Below, in pieces: positions 36,071-44,596 of a DNA stretch of 64,000 bases. Numbering within the stretch: position 1 is the stretch's first letter; every line of letters starts with the position of its first letter. Under the pieces are notes generated by a model. That model saw nothing but the letters and a program-made list of their open reading frames with translations, had not been told where the DNA came from and did no database searches. Both the position numbers and the translations under genes were made by a program. The stretch is from Amycolatopsis sp. FBCC-B4732. Its GTDB lineage: Bacteria; Actinomycetota; Actinomycetes; Mycobacteriales; Pseudonocardiaceae. The stretch is from assembly GCF_023008405.1 (NCBI RefSeq), contig NZ_CP095376.1:4054001-4118000 (forward strand). The letters run 5' to 3'.

Positions 36071-36304
36071 AACCTACTCTCGTTACATTAACCCGATGTG
36101 GGGACTTGTCGATGTTTACCCGCGAGTAGTCATCGCTCGATCGAGGGGACCACGACTCCTTCGAGTCGCCCGTTCCCGCTTCGCGGGGCCATACGAACCA
36201 CTACGGGTAGACCGCGCGCCAGTGCCGCCCGATGATCAGCTAGGGTTTCGGCCGTGTTCATCCCCCGAGAACACTTTCCACGAAAGAGCCAGAGGAAAAG
36301 CACG
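36071..36304 (+). promoter_or_regulatory. Leader region of the exported peptide gene
   Basis: 234 bp without another gene. It carries a small hairpin CGACTC/GAGTCG at 36153-36168 (4-nt loop) and lower GC than average (CTACTCTCGTTACATTAACCC near 36065). A complementary open frame at 36130-36261 has poor third-position GC and is not considered coding. Confidence 0.35.
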
Positions 36305-36433
36305 ATGAAGAAACTCCTGGCCGGCCTCGCACTGGCGTCCGCGCTCGTCCTCACCGGAGCGGGCGCGACCGGTCTGCAGTACTGGAATCCCGAGAAGATC
36401 ACGTCGCTCGAGACGGTAAGCGCCATCGCCTGA
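36305..36433 (+). CDS. 42-residue exported peptide
   Basis: ATG 36305 to TGA 36431-36433, with RBS AGAGGA at 36291-36296. MKKLLAGLALASALVLTGAG is a clear Sec signal with a two-Lys start and hydrophobic core; cleavage after AGA or GAG would free a mature peptide of about 20-23 residues, ATGLQYWNPEKITSLETV plus SAIA. No Cys. It is too short for standard gene calling. It lies 234 bp after the SARP gene in the same direction, and may be a secreted signal, a small natural product precursor or an accessory peptide. Confidence 0.55.
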   Translation: MKKLLAGLALASALVLTGAGATGLQYWNPEKITSLETVSAIA

Positions 36434-36590
36434 CTGCCGAGCCGAACCGCGACGGTGGGGCAGTGAGACCCCGCGCTGTCCCGCCCTCGCGGCCACCTCG
36501 TTCCCGACCCGCCGGGAGTCGGCCGTGTAACGTCCCGGCGCGCGGACCGCGACTTCACCGGTGTCCGGCGGGCCTGGTGGAGGGAAACGC

Positions 36591-38042
36591 GTGAGCTGGC
36601 AGTTCGGGCCTTACCGCGTCGAGTCGCTGATCGCCCGGGGCGGGATGGGCGAGGTGTACCGCGCGCACGACACCCGGCACGACCGGGTGGTGGCGCTCAA
36701 GCTGCTCGCGCCCGAGTTCGCCGCCGACCGGGACTTCCAGGAGCGGTTCCGGCGGGAGGCGCACGCCGTCGCGCGGCTGCGGGAGCCGCACGTCATCCCG
36801 ATTCACGCCTACGGGGAGCACGACGGGCGGCTCTACCTCGACATGCGCCTGGTCGACGGGGACGACCTCGGCAGCAGGCTGGCCGCGGGCGGGGCTCCCT
36901 CGCCCGCCGACGCCGTCGACGTCATCGGGCAGGTGGCGCGGGCGCTGGCCGCCGCGCACGCCGAAGGGCTGGTGCACCGGGACGTCAAGCCGTCCAACGT
37001 GCTCGTCGACGCGACCGGGTTCGCCTACCTCGTGGACTTCGGCATCGCCCGCGCCGCCGGGGCCGCCACCGGGCTCACCGCGACCGGCGGGGCCGTCGGC
37101 ACCCTCGACTACATGGCGCCCGAGCGCTTCGCCGACGCGCCCGCCGACCACCGCGTCGACGTCTATTCGCTGGCTTGCGTGCTGCACCAGTGCCTGACCG
37201 GCAGCAAGCCGTTCCCGGTGACGACGGCCGCGTCGCTGATCGGCGCCCACCTGCACCAGCCGCCGCCCCGGCCGAGCGCGCTGCGGCCCGGGCTGCCCGC
37301 CGCGTTCGACGAGGTGATCGCGCGGGGCATGGCGAAGAACCCGGCGGACCGGTTCGGCTCGGTCGAGGAGCTGGCCGGCGCCGCGCGGGCCGCGCTCGGC
37401 GGCACCAGCCCGGTCCGGGCGGCCGCTCCCCCGACCCGGCAGGCCACCCGCGTCACTCCCGCACCCGTTTCCGAGCCGCCCCGGACGTCGAAGGCGCCTT
37501 GGGTGGTGGCCGCGGTGGCCCTGCTCGCCCTCGTGGCCGTGGCGGGGTGGTTCACGATCCTGCGCCCCGCGCTGCAGGACCGGCCGACGGCGGGCCCGGC
37601 CTCGACCTCGCCCCCGGCCACCACCACGCCCTCCCCCACCCCGCCGCCGGCCGCCGCGCCGGTCACGACCACGCAGGTGAGCGTCCGGACGTCCGTCGCC
37701 ACCACGGTCGCCGCGGGCGGGGCGGACCTCGGGCTGGCGACCACGATGAGCACGCCCGCGTGCGACGGGTCGTTCGTGGTGGTCCTCGGCTCCGCCGTCA
37801 CCCCGGCCCGCTACCGCGCCGACGTCCAGCGCTTCCTCGACCTCCACCCCGGCGCGAGCTACCTGCACGCGCCGACCACCGGGTGCGGGTCGCTGCGCCA
37901 GCAGGTGAACGGCGCCGACGTCTACGCGGTCTACGCCGGGCCGTTCGCCGCCAAGGAAACCGCGTGCGCCCGGCGCAGCGGCGGCGCGTACGTCAAGCGG
38001 CTCGACGACACGAGCGCGCCCACGCAGGTGATCAGCTGCTGA
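36591..38042 (+). CDS. PknB-type Ser/Thr protein kinase with extracytoplasmic SPOR-like domain
   Basis: 483 residues from GTG 36591 (RBS ggaggg 36579-36585). Kinase motifs: GGMGEVYRAHD, Lys37 in ALKLL, HRDVKPSNV about residue 128, DFGIAR and YMAPERF. TM helix about 303-325 (PWVVAAVALLALVAVAGWF), then a Thr/Pro-rich linker and a small C-terminal domain with ADVYAVYAGPFAAKETACARR, which looks SPOR-like and has paired cysteines. It is a membrane kinase that senses outside signals, probably peptidoglycan or a small ligand, unlike PASTA-type PknB. Targets unknown. The stop of the next gene overlaps by 11 bp. Confidence 0.88.
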   Translation: MSWQFGPYRVESLIARGGMGEVYRAHDTRHDRVVALKLLAPEFAADRDFQERFRREAHAVARLREPHVIPIHAYGEHDGRLYLDMRLVDGDDLGSRLAAGGAPSPADAVDVIGQVARALAAAHAEGLVHRDVKPSNVLVDATGFAYLVDFGIARAAGAATGLTATGGAVGTLDYMAPERFADAPADHRVDVYSLACVLHQCLTGSKPFPVTTAASLIGAHLHQPPPRPSALRPGLPAAFDEVIARGMAKNPADRFGSVEELAGAARAALGGTSPVRAAAPPTRQATRVTPAPVSEPPRTSKAPWVVAAVALLALVAVAGWFTILRPALQDRPTAGPASTSPPATTTPSPTPPPAAAPVTTTQVSVRTSVATTVAAGGADLGLATTMSTPACDGSFVVVLGSAVTPARYRADVQRFLDLHPGASYLHAPTTGCGSLRQQVNGADVYAVYAGPFAAKETACARRSGGAYVKRLDDTSAPTQVISC

Positions 38043-38945
38043 GCCCGTCCCAGACGGAGTTGGTGTCCACAAAGGACTTCAGCAGCCCGGTCAGCCGGGC
38101 GTCGCCGCGGTGGTTCAGCTCGTCGGAGGCGATGCGGCGGGCGACACCGGCGAGGAAGTCGGCGATCTGGACGCGGGCGTCGGCGCGGGAGTCGACGAAC
38201 CGGACGCCGGCCAGGCGGTGGCCGAGGGTGGCCTTGAGCTGCAGCACGCGCTCGGGGGTGAGGGCGAGCTGCTCGTCGTGCACCAGCGCGACCGGGGTGC
38301 CGCCCGCGCTCCAGTGCCGGACGGTGTGGACCACCGCGGGCACCAGCGGATCCAGCACCCCGACCAGGCCCGGGTCGCCCGCCAGCCGGGCGCGGTAGGC
38401 GGCCACGCGCTCGCCGCCGCCGCGGAAGAGCGCGACGATTTCGCCGGCTTCGCCCGGCGTCGCGGCGAGGTCGTCGACCAGCGCGAAGAACCGCTCCGGC
38501 GACGTCTGCACGCCGCGGCGGGGGTTGAGCCGCAGCACGCTGGTGAACGCGGTCAGGAAGAACTCCCAGCGCGCGGCGCCGAACGCGGCGGGACCCGCGC
38601 GGTGCAGGGTGCGGGCCGCCGCCGCGGTGCCCGGCCCGGCCAGCAGCTCGACCGCGGCCCGGACGGCGAAGTACGTCTTGTCGGTCAGGTGCACGTGGCC
38701 GCGGCCCTCGAGCGGACCGGCGGGGTCGAGCAGCCACTCGAGCACCGCGCGGTGCTTGCCGCGCAGCAGCTGGCCTTGTACTCCTCGGCGGGCGAGCCGA
38801 TGCGCGCCCGGATTTCGCGCACGCAGGCCGCGGCGGCTTCCGGGCTCAGCCGCACCCCGGCGTGGGCGAAGACGTCGGTCTCGCCGCCGAGCAGGTTCTC
38901 GCCCTCGGAGCCCGACTCGTCGCAGGCGATCTCGACCGGGCTCAC
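38032..38945 (-). pseudogene. DUF3800-like gene with a single-base frameshift
   Basis: A GTG start at 38945 begins VSPVEIACDESGSEGENLL with the DUF3800 DESG motif and runs to EEYKA. At 38772-38773 the frame changes: the next codons in the other minus frame continue QLLRGKHRAVLEWLLDPAG, then DKTYFAVRAAVELL and the C-terminal FVDSRADARVQIADFLAG, the second DUF3800 acidic motif (RNase H-like). One extra C in the GCC run would restore one 304-residue protein. DUF3800 proteins have an RNase H-like fold with two acidic motifs and unknown activity, sometimes in defence loci. Either inactivated or an assembly error. Confidence 0.75.
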
Positions 38946-39004
38946 CCGCCCGATGGTGCCAGAGCAGGCGGCACTCGGCGACCGCTTTGCCCACCCGCCG
39001 GCAC

Positions 39005-39433
39005 CTAGGCCAGGGTGACCTTGCCGCCGGTGACCGTGACGGCTTTCTTCGGCAGCGGCTGCGATGCCGGGCCGTTCGCGACCGAGCCGTCGGCGATCTT
39101 GAACTTGCTGCCGTGGCACGGGCAGTTGATCGTGCCGTCCGCGACGGCGTCCACCGTGCAGCCCTGGTGGGTGCAGACGGCGGAGAACGCCGCGAAGGTG
39201 CCCGCCGCCGGCTGGGTCACCACCACCTGCTTGTCCGCGAACACCTTGCCGCCGCCGACGGGGATGTCGGCGGCGGGGCCGAGTTCCGTGCCGCCGGCCG
39301 CCGGCGGTTGCTGGGCGGCCGGTGGCGGGGCCTGGGAGCCGCCGTAGGTGCTGCAGCCGGCGGCCAGCCCCGCGCCCAGTACCGCCAGCGCCGTGCGGCG
39401 CGCCAGCACCGGGTCCGTTTCGTCGTCGCGCAC
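39005..39433 (-). CDS. Rieske 2Fe-2S lipoprotein
   Basis: 142 residues. Tat-type signal with RR in LARRTALAVLGAGLAAGC and a lipobox-like Cys, then an Ala/Pro linker. Rieske cluster ligands CTHQGC and CPCHGS are complete. It is anchored outside the membrane and carries electrons. It is 12 nt after the membrane protein gene, which could be its redox partner. The short size fits a soluble ferredoxin-type Rieske lipoprotein rather than a cytochrome bc1 subunit. Confidence 0.88.
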   Translation of the reverse strand: MRDDETDPVLARRTALAVLGAGLAAGCSTYGGSQAPPPAAQQPPAAGGTELGPAADIPVGGGKVFADKQVVVTQPAAGTFAAFSAVCTHQGCTVDAVADGTINCPCHGSKFKIADGSVANGPASQPLPKKAVTVTGGKVTLA

Positions 39434-39445
39434 TTCGTCCTCCGC

Positions 39446-39988
39446 CTAGAAGGTCAAACCGGACTGGGTGAAGAACCACAGCGACGCGCTCAGCCACAGC
39501 CCGACCAGCCCGGTGAAGACGAGCCCGCCGAGCACCGGCAGCGCCCACGCGGGCGCGCCGTCCTTGCGCAGCAGCAGCATCTTCGCGACGAACGCGCCGT
39601 AGAAGAAGCAGCCCAGCAGGGAGTGCAGGAGGACGCGGGTGTCGAACGACTGGAACCCGAGCGCGTAGAGGCAGTGCAGCGCCACCGGGATGGACACCAG
39701 GAACGCCACCCGGCCCGACCAGCGGTGCACCGTGCCCATCCACGCCGGCGTAGCGCCGAGCTTGCCGTACAGCGAAAGCGCCGAGAGCAGCTGGACCAGC
39801 ACCAGCACGACGACGACCGTGGCGAGCCACGCCTTCACCCCCTGCGGGCTGGAGAACCCGGCGACGTTCACCGCGACGCCGGTCGGCGTGTGCAGGCTGC
39901 CGTAGACGCCCAGCACCACCGAGACGACGGCGCCGGCGAACAGCGGGACCAGGAGCGTGACCGCGGTGCGGTGCCCGGCCGTGGTCAT
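39446..39988 (-). CDS. Four- to five-helix membrane protein, b561-like (DUF6529 type)
   Basis: 180 residues with hydrophobic segments near residues 10-28, 55-75, 90-110, 120-140 and 150-170. Histidines in TVHRWSGRVAFLVSIPVALHCLYALGF and RVLLHSLLGCFFYGAFVAKM sit at helix positions that could bind two hemes, as in cytochrome b561-like proteins. The name DUF6529 is from memory of the sequence style. The ATG overlaps the stop of the secreted upstream protein, and Rieske follows. The trio may pass electrons across the membrane. Confidence 0.7.
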   Translation of the reverse strand: MTTAGHRTAVTLLVPLFAGAVVSVVLGVYGSLHTPTGVAVNVAGFSSPQGVKAWLATVVVVLVLVQLLSALSLYGKLGATPAWMGTVHRWSGRVAFLVSIPVALHCLYALGFQSFDTRVLLHSLLGCFFYGAFVAKMLLLRKDGAPAWALPVLGGLVFTGLVGLWLSASLWFFTQSGLTF

Positions 39989-40656
39989 CAGAAGTCACCG
40001 TTCCCGGCCAGGCCGCTGATCGGCTCGGCGGTCACCGGGGCACCGTCGACGCTCGCGGTGCCCGCGGCCGGGTCGAGCGGCGGGGCGGCCGTGGCGTCGT
40101 CACCCGCGGCGAGGATGCCGACCTGGCTGCCGTCGGGCAGCACGATCCAGCCGGCCTTCGCCTGCTGCCCCTTCACCTTCGGCGCCGCGCGGTAGAGCCC
40201 GGCGGGCTTCTTCGCCGTCGGCGCGGTGAACTGCCACGTCTTGCCCGACGCCGTCACCGTGCCGGTGGCCGCGGTGGCGTCGAAACTGCCGCTCAGCGCG
40301 GCGTTCTTGGCGCCCTTCAGGTCCAGTTTCCCGCCGGTCGTCACGCCTTGCAGCCACGCTTCGACCTTCTTGCCGTCGCAGAGGTAGGCGATGGCGTGGC
40401 CGTCGCGCACCGACACCGCGACCGACGCGCCGCCGCCGGTCACGCGCCCGGCGTAATCCGCCCGCGCGGGTGCCTCGGGCTTCGGCGCTTCCGACGTCGT
40501 CGTCCTGGGCGGCGGCACCGCCGTGGTGCTGCCCGCCGCGCTCGCGGCCCCGGCGACCGGCGCGGCGCCGGTCCCCGTCGCCAGGTTGACGATCCCGATC
40601 CCGCCGGCGAGCGCGACGCCCGCCAGCAACGTGAACAACGGCCCCGGATGTTTCAT
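39988..40656 (-). CDS. Membrane-anchored or secreted protein of the Rieske operon
   Basis: 222 residues. Signal or anchor MKHPGPLFTLLAGVALAGGIGI, then a Ala/Thr/Pro-rich linker and a C-terminal domain (~residues 80-200) of beta strands: RVTGGGASVAVSVRDGHAIAYLCDGKKVEAWLQG and ATGTVTASGKTWQFTAPTAKKPAGLYR. I do not recognise the family. Its stop overlaps the ATG of the b561-like gene, and the three genes form one operon; it might bind the redox substrate or the lipoprotein. Confidence 0.65.
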   Translation of the reverse strand: MKHPGPLFTLLAGVALAGGIGIVNLATGTGAAPVAGAASAAGSTTAVPPPRTTTSEAPKPEAPARADYAGRVTGGGASVAVSVRDGHAIAYLCDGKKVEAWLQGVTTGGKLDLKGAKNAALSGSFDATAATGTVTASGKTWQFTAPTAKKPAGLYRAAPKVKGQQAKAGWIVLPDGSQVGILAAGDDATAAPPLDPAAGTASVDGAPVTAEPISGLAGNGDF

Positions 40657-40789
40657 GATCTTCCCCGCATTCCCCTGACCCACCACCGTGCCCGTAACAC
40701 GGCGGTCGGGGCGGAACGGCTCAACGCTACGCGCGGAAAAGAGGTATCGCTTAGCCCCTGCAACCGGGTGGTTCTGGTTGACTGACGCC

Positions 40790-41812
40790 ATGCTGCCCTG
40801 GGAAGGCGACCTCGCCGGCCGGCTCGACCGGCACACGTTGGAGTCCGAGCTGCTGCGCGGCAACCCGCTCGGCGACCCGCACGAACGGCCGCTGTGGGTG
40901 TACGTCCCGCCGGGCTACGACGACGGCGACGAGCGCTACCCGGCGGTCTACGTCATCCAGGGCTACACCGGGCACGTGGCGATGTGGGCCAACCGGACGC
41001 CGTTCCGGCAGACCTTCCTGGAGACCGCCGACGCGGTCTTCGCCGGCGGCGCCCCGGGTTGCGTCGTCGTGTACGTCGACGCGTGGACCGCGTACGGCGG
41101 CTCCCAGTTCGTCGATTCGCCGGGCACCGGCCGCTACCACTCGTACCTGTGCGACGAGGTCGTGCCGTGGGTGGACGCGCACTACCGGACGGTGCCCGCG
41201 GCCGGATCCCGCGCGATCGCGGGCAAGTCCTCGGGCGGGTTCGGCGCGATGATCACGCCGATGCTGCGCCCCGACCTGTTCGGCGCGCTCGCGACGCACG
41301 CGGGCGACTCGCTGTACGAGCTGAGCTACATCCAGGACTTCGGCAAGGCGGCGCGCGCCCTGCGCGGCTACGACCAGGACATCGCGAAGTGGTGGGCGGA
41401 CTTCCGCTCGCGACCGGCGTTCACCAAGCCGGAGGACGCGACGCTCCTGCAGCTGCTCGGCGTCTCGGCGTGCTTCTCGGCGCGGGAGGACGGGACGCCG
41501 GAACTGCCGTGCGACCCGCTGACCGGCGCCGTGCGGCCGGAGGTGTGGGAGCGCTGGCTGGCCTGGGACCCGGTCCGGATGGTGCCGGACCACGCGGCGG
41601 CGATCCGGTCGCTGCGCGCGGTGTGGATCGACGCGGGCACGAGCGACGAGTACTACCTCGACCTCGGCGCGGAGGCCTTCCGGGCGGCGATCGCGGCGGC
41701 GGGGCTGCCGGCCGAGCGGGTGCACTTCGAGCTGTTCGACGCCGGCCACGCGGCGATCGACTACCGCTACCCGCTTTCGCTGGCGTGGCTGGCCGGGCGG
41801 CTCGCCCGGTGA
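40790..41812 (+). CDS. Esterase (enterochelin esterase/putative-esterase fold)
   Basis: 340 residues from ATG 40790. The alpha/beta-hydrolase nucleophile is in IAGKSSGGFGAMI (GxSxGG), the end shows HFELFDAGHAAIDYRYP with the catalytic His, and the start has LWVYVPPGYDDGDERYPAVYVIQGYTGH, the classical putative esterase beginning. It is probably cytoplasmic, as no signal peptide is found. It overlaps the following hydrolase gene by 4 nt (GTGA). Substrate unknown. Confidence 0.85.
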   Translation: MLPWEGDLAGRLDRHTLESELLRGNPLGDPHERPLWVYVPPGYDDGDERYPAVYVIQGYTGHVAMWANRTPFRQTFLETADAVFAGGAPGCVVVYVDAWTAYGGSQFVDSPGTGRYHSYLCDEVVPWVDAHYRTVPAAGSRAIAGKSSGGFGAMITPMLRPDLFGALATHAGDSLYELSYIQDFGKAARALRGYDQDIAKWWADFRSRPAFTKPEDATLLQLLGVSACFSAREDGTPELPCDPLTGAVRPEVWERWLAWDPVRMVPDHAAAIRSLRAVWIDAGTSDEYYLDLGAEAFRAAIAAAGLPAERVHFELFDAGHAAIDYRYPLSLAWLAGRLAR

Positions 41813-42660
41813 CCGCCTTCGCCGAACGCGACCTGACGCTGCCCGGCGGGCCCGTCCTGCACGTCTACGACAGCGGTGGCCCGGGGCCGGCCGTCCTGTG
41901 GCACCACGGGACGCCCAACCTCGGGTCGCCGCCCGGGCCGCTGCTGCCGCTCGGCGAGGAGCTGGGGATCCGCTGGATTTCCTACGACCGGCCCGGTTAC
42001 GGGAGCTCGACGCCGGTGCCGGGGCGGTCCGTCGGGGACGCCGCCGGGTACGCGACCGCCGTCGCCGACGCGCTCGGGGTCGAGCGCTTCGCCGTCCTGG
42101 GCCACTCCGGGGGCAGCTCCCACGCGCTCGCGTGCGCGGCGCTGCTGCCCGATCGCGTCCTCGCGGCCGCCGGTCTCGGCGCGGTGGCGCCGTTCCACGG
42201 TGAAGCCTGGTTCGCGGGCATGGCGGACCCGGGTTCGCTGCGCGCCGCCACCGAAGGCCGGGCTGCCAAGGAGAAGTACGAAGCGGCTGCCCAGTTCAAC
42301 CCCGCGGTGTTCACCGAGGCCGACTTCGCCGCGCTTAAGGGGGCGTGGTCCTGGCTCGACAGCGTCGTCCAGCCCGCGCTGGGGGCGGTCGGGCTGATCG
42401 ACGACGACCTCGCCTACGTCGCGCCGTGGGGCGCCGACCCGGCCGCCATCACCGCGCCGGTGCTGCTGGTGCACGGCGAGGACGACCGGATGGTGCCCGC
42501 CGCGCACAGCCGGTGGCTCGCCGGACGCTGCCCCGGCGCCGAACTCCGGCTCACCCCCGGCGACGGGCACCTCTCCGTGCTGGACCACGCCGCCGCCGCG
42601 CTCACCTGGCTCGCCGCTCAAGCGAGCAGCGCCAGCGAGGCCACGACCGGCGCCACGTAG
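41809..42660 (+). CDS. Alpha/beta-hydrolase
   Basis: 283 residues, GTG start overlapping the esterase stop. Oxyanion region VLWHHGTPNLGSPPG, nucleophile LGHSGGSSHALACAAL, acid VLLVHGEDDRMVPAAH and base GDGHLSVLDH. The cap domain is helical (residues 130-200). Family of small esterases or peroxidases. It is coupled with the upstream esterase and overlaps the convergent DoxX gene by 43 bp. Confidence 0.85.
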   Translation: MTAFAERDLTLPGGPVLHVYDSGGPGPAVLWHHGTPNLGSPPGPLLPLGEELGIRWISYDRPGYGSSTPVPGRSVGDAAGYATAVADALGVERFAVLGHSGGSSHALACAALLPDRVLAAAGLGAVAPFHGEAWFAGMADPGSLRAATEGRAAKEKYEAAAQFNPAVFTEADFAALKGAWSWLDSVVQPALGAVGLIDDDLAYVAPWGADPAAITAPVLLVHGEDDRMVPAAHSRWLAGRCPGAELRLTPGDGHLSVLDHAAAALTWLAAQASSASEATTGAT

Positions 42661-42959
42661 ATCAGCGGGAAGGCGACGTGCGCGTACGACTTGGCGCGCA
42701 GCACGGTGACGACCGCACCGGCGAAGTACAGCACCAGGCCGATCGCCGCCGCGACGCCGATCGCCGGCACGAACAACCCGACGACCAGGCCCACAGCACC
42801 GGCCGCCTTGGCCGCGCCGAGCCACGGCCACCACGCCTCGGGCACGCCGTATTCGGTGATCGGCTCGACCACCCACTTCGCGCGGGTGAACACCGAAACG
42901 GCCGAGAACCCCACGAACGCCGCGGCGGCGAGGGTGACGATCAGGTAGGCAGTCGACAT
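42618..42959 (-). CDS. DoxX-like small membrane protein
   Basis: 113 residues and four membrane helices. The DoxX-like arrangement FVGFSAVSVFTRAKWVVEPITEYGVPEAWWPWLGAAKAAGAVGLVVGL is present. Such proteins are often linked with redox or quinone metabolism; exact role unclear. 146 bp of intergenic DNA separates it from the next minus-strand gene (42,960-43,105), in which I see no gene. Confidence 0.8.
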   Translation of the reverse strand: MSTAYLIVTLAAAAFVGFSAVSVFTRAKWVVEPITEYGVPEAWWPWLGAAKAAGAVGLVVGLFVPAIGVAAAIGLVLYFAGAVVTVLRAKSYAHVAFPLIYVAPVVASLALLA

Positions 42960-43105
42960 CGGAACTCCTCGGGAGAGCGCGGCACCGGGTTCCCGGCGCC
43001 ATCACCCCCACGACTCCGCCCGCGAGCCCGATGTGACCGGCTATGACCGCGATCACAGTGGCCGCCGGACCACCCCCTCGCCGTTGCTGATCGCGTGCGA
43101 GACCG

Positions 43106-43531
43106 TCACGGGACCGGCACCCACAACTCGACGTGGTCGCGCCGGCGGTAGAACTCCACGAGCGGCCGCGTCGCGTCGGTGACGATCGCAGCCGCCTGGA
43201 GTTCCGCCATCGCGTCGCCGATCCGCGCGTAGATCCCCGGTGGCTCGCCGGTGAGGTGGCCACGCAGGTAGCTGCCGCCGGGCAGCACCCCGGTCGCCAG
43301 GCCCAGTTCGGCCGGCCGGTCGCCGTCACGCACCGGGGTGCAGACCGTGTAGGTGCCCGCCCGTTCGTCGACGCGGGCGAACATCTTGCGCCCGCGCAGC
43401 CCGACGAGCCCCTCGAACCACGGCCAGAGCGCCTGGATCGACGGCAGGTCGTCGGCGGTCGTGCGTTCCACGACCGCCACGTCCGCCCGCTCGATGCGCG
43501 CGGGCGGTGCGTTCAGTGCCGAAAGTGCCAT
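43106..43531 (-). CDS. GyrI-like effector-binding protein
   Basis: 141 residues from ATG 43531 (a longer start 10 codons upstream is possible). It fits the SHS2/GyrI-like fold: RADVAVVERTTADDLPSIQALWPWFEGLV, FARVDERAGTYTVCTPV, LATGVLPGGSYLRGHLTGEPPGIYARIGDAMAEL and a C-terminal YRRRDHVELWVPVP. These domains bind lipophilic or cyclic compounds and sometimes occur alone. There is no HTH, so it is likely a ligand-binding enzyme or adaptor. Confidence 0.75.
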   Translation of the reverse strand: MALSALNAPPARIERADVAVVERTTADDLPSIQALWPWFEGLVGLRGRKMFARVDERAGTYTVCTPVRDGDRPAELGLATGVLPGGSYLRGHLTGEPPGIYARIGDAMAELQAAAIVTDATRPLVEFYRRRDHVELWVPVP

Positions 43532-43571
43532 GCCGTCGAGCAAACCACGCGGCACCGACAATTCCGGGGCG

Positions 43572-44546
43572 TCAGGGGATCCGCACCTCGCCGGGCGTGC
43601 GGTCGGGGCGCAGGCCGCGCCACGAAGTGTGGCGCAGCCGCAGATCCGGCGTCAGCCGCCGGTAGACGACCTCGCCGACCAGCGACGGCTCGACCCACCG
43701 GGCGCCCCGGGCCCGCTCGCGGGGCACCTCGGTCGCGAACGGGCTCGCCGCGCGGGCCAGCGGCGCCAGGACGGCACGGAGGTGCTCCAGCGCGTCGTCG
43801 CTGAACCCCGTGCCGACGTCGCCGAGGTACACCAGCTCACCGTCGTCGTCGAAGGCGCCGAGCAGCAACGCGCCGAGGGTGCCCGCGCGGCGGCCCGCGC
43901 CCGGGCGCCAGCCGCCGATCACCACTTCGCGCGTCTGCGTCAACGCGCGCTTCGTCCACGACGGCGAGCGCGTGCCCGGCAGGTAGGGCGCGTCCAGGCG
44001 CTTCGCGACGACGCCCTCGATGCCGTGCTGGGCCGCCGTCGCCAGGAGCTGGTCCGGTGCGAGGTCGGCGCGGGTGTACCAGGGCGGCACGACCAGCCGG
44101 CCGTCCCTGGGATCCACGAGTTCCGCGAGAAGCTGCCGCCGCTGCTCGTAGGGCCGGTCCAGCAGCGACTCGGTCCCGATGCGCAGCAGGTCGAAGGCGA
44201 AGTAGACGACCGGGACCTCGGCCCGCAGCTTCGCCGTCGGCTCGTGCATCGCGCGGCGCTGCATCAGCTCGAACTCCGGGCGGCCGGCCGCGTTCAGCGC
44301 GACGACCTCGCCGTCCAGCACCGCCGCGTGGCCGCCGAGCGCGGGCCCGAAGACGTCCCGCAGCTCGGGGTAGCGGTGGGTGTGGTCGCTGCCGCTGCGG
44401 CTGGTGATCCGGGCTTCGCCGGTCGCCGCGATCCGGGCGCAGCCGCGGAAGCCGTCCCACTTCCACTCGTAGCCGTGGTGGTCGTCGTCCGGGAGCGGCC
44501 CGTCGACGGCCAGCATCGGCGCCACCGCGTCCGGGACCGTCCCCAT
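43572..44546 (-). CDS. ATP-dependent DNA ligase (LigC-like)
   Basis: 324 residues, ATG 44546 with a GGGGGAGG RBS. Nucleotidyl-transferase motifs: active Lys in EWKWDGFRG, III AVLDGEVVAL, IIIa VVYFAFDLLRI, IV EGVVAKRL, V SPSWTKRAL, plus a C-terminal OB-fold part with VYLGDVGTGFSDDAL. It lacks LigD's polymerase and phosphoesterase domains and resembles LigC, which acts in backup break repair. No Ku gene is in the window, but two LigD-type proteins are near. Confidence 0.88.
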   Translation of the reverse strand: MGTVPDAVAPMLAVDGPLPDDDHHGYEWKWDGFRGCARIAATGEARITSRSGSDHTHRYPELRDVFGPALGGHAAVLDGEVVALNAAGRPEFELMQRRAMHEPTAKLRAEVPVVYFAFDLLRIGTESLLDRPYEQRRQLLAELVDPRDGRLVVPPWYTRADLAPDQLLATAAQHGIEGVVAKRLDAPYLPGTRSPSWTKRALTQTREVVIGGWRPGAGRRAGTLGALLLGAFDDDGELVYLGDVGTGFSDDALEHLRAVLAPLARAASPFATEVPRERARGARWVEPSLVGEVVYRRLTPDLRLRHTSWRGLRPDRTPGEVRIP

Positions 44547-44596
44547 CGCCACCTCCCCCGCCGCCGTCCAGTGTGGAGGACCGGCGGACCGCGCGG

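Noticed and set aside
36130..36261. 43-codon minus ORF in the leader of the exported peptide
   Set aside because: Third codon positions are not GC-biased and the ORF has no RBS, so it is unlikely to be coding.
43032..43056. TGTGA-N-TCACA pair resembling a CRP site in the 42.96-43.11 kb gap
   Set aside because: The spacing (16 nt) does not fit the N6 of CRP sites; no supporting neighbour.
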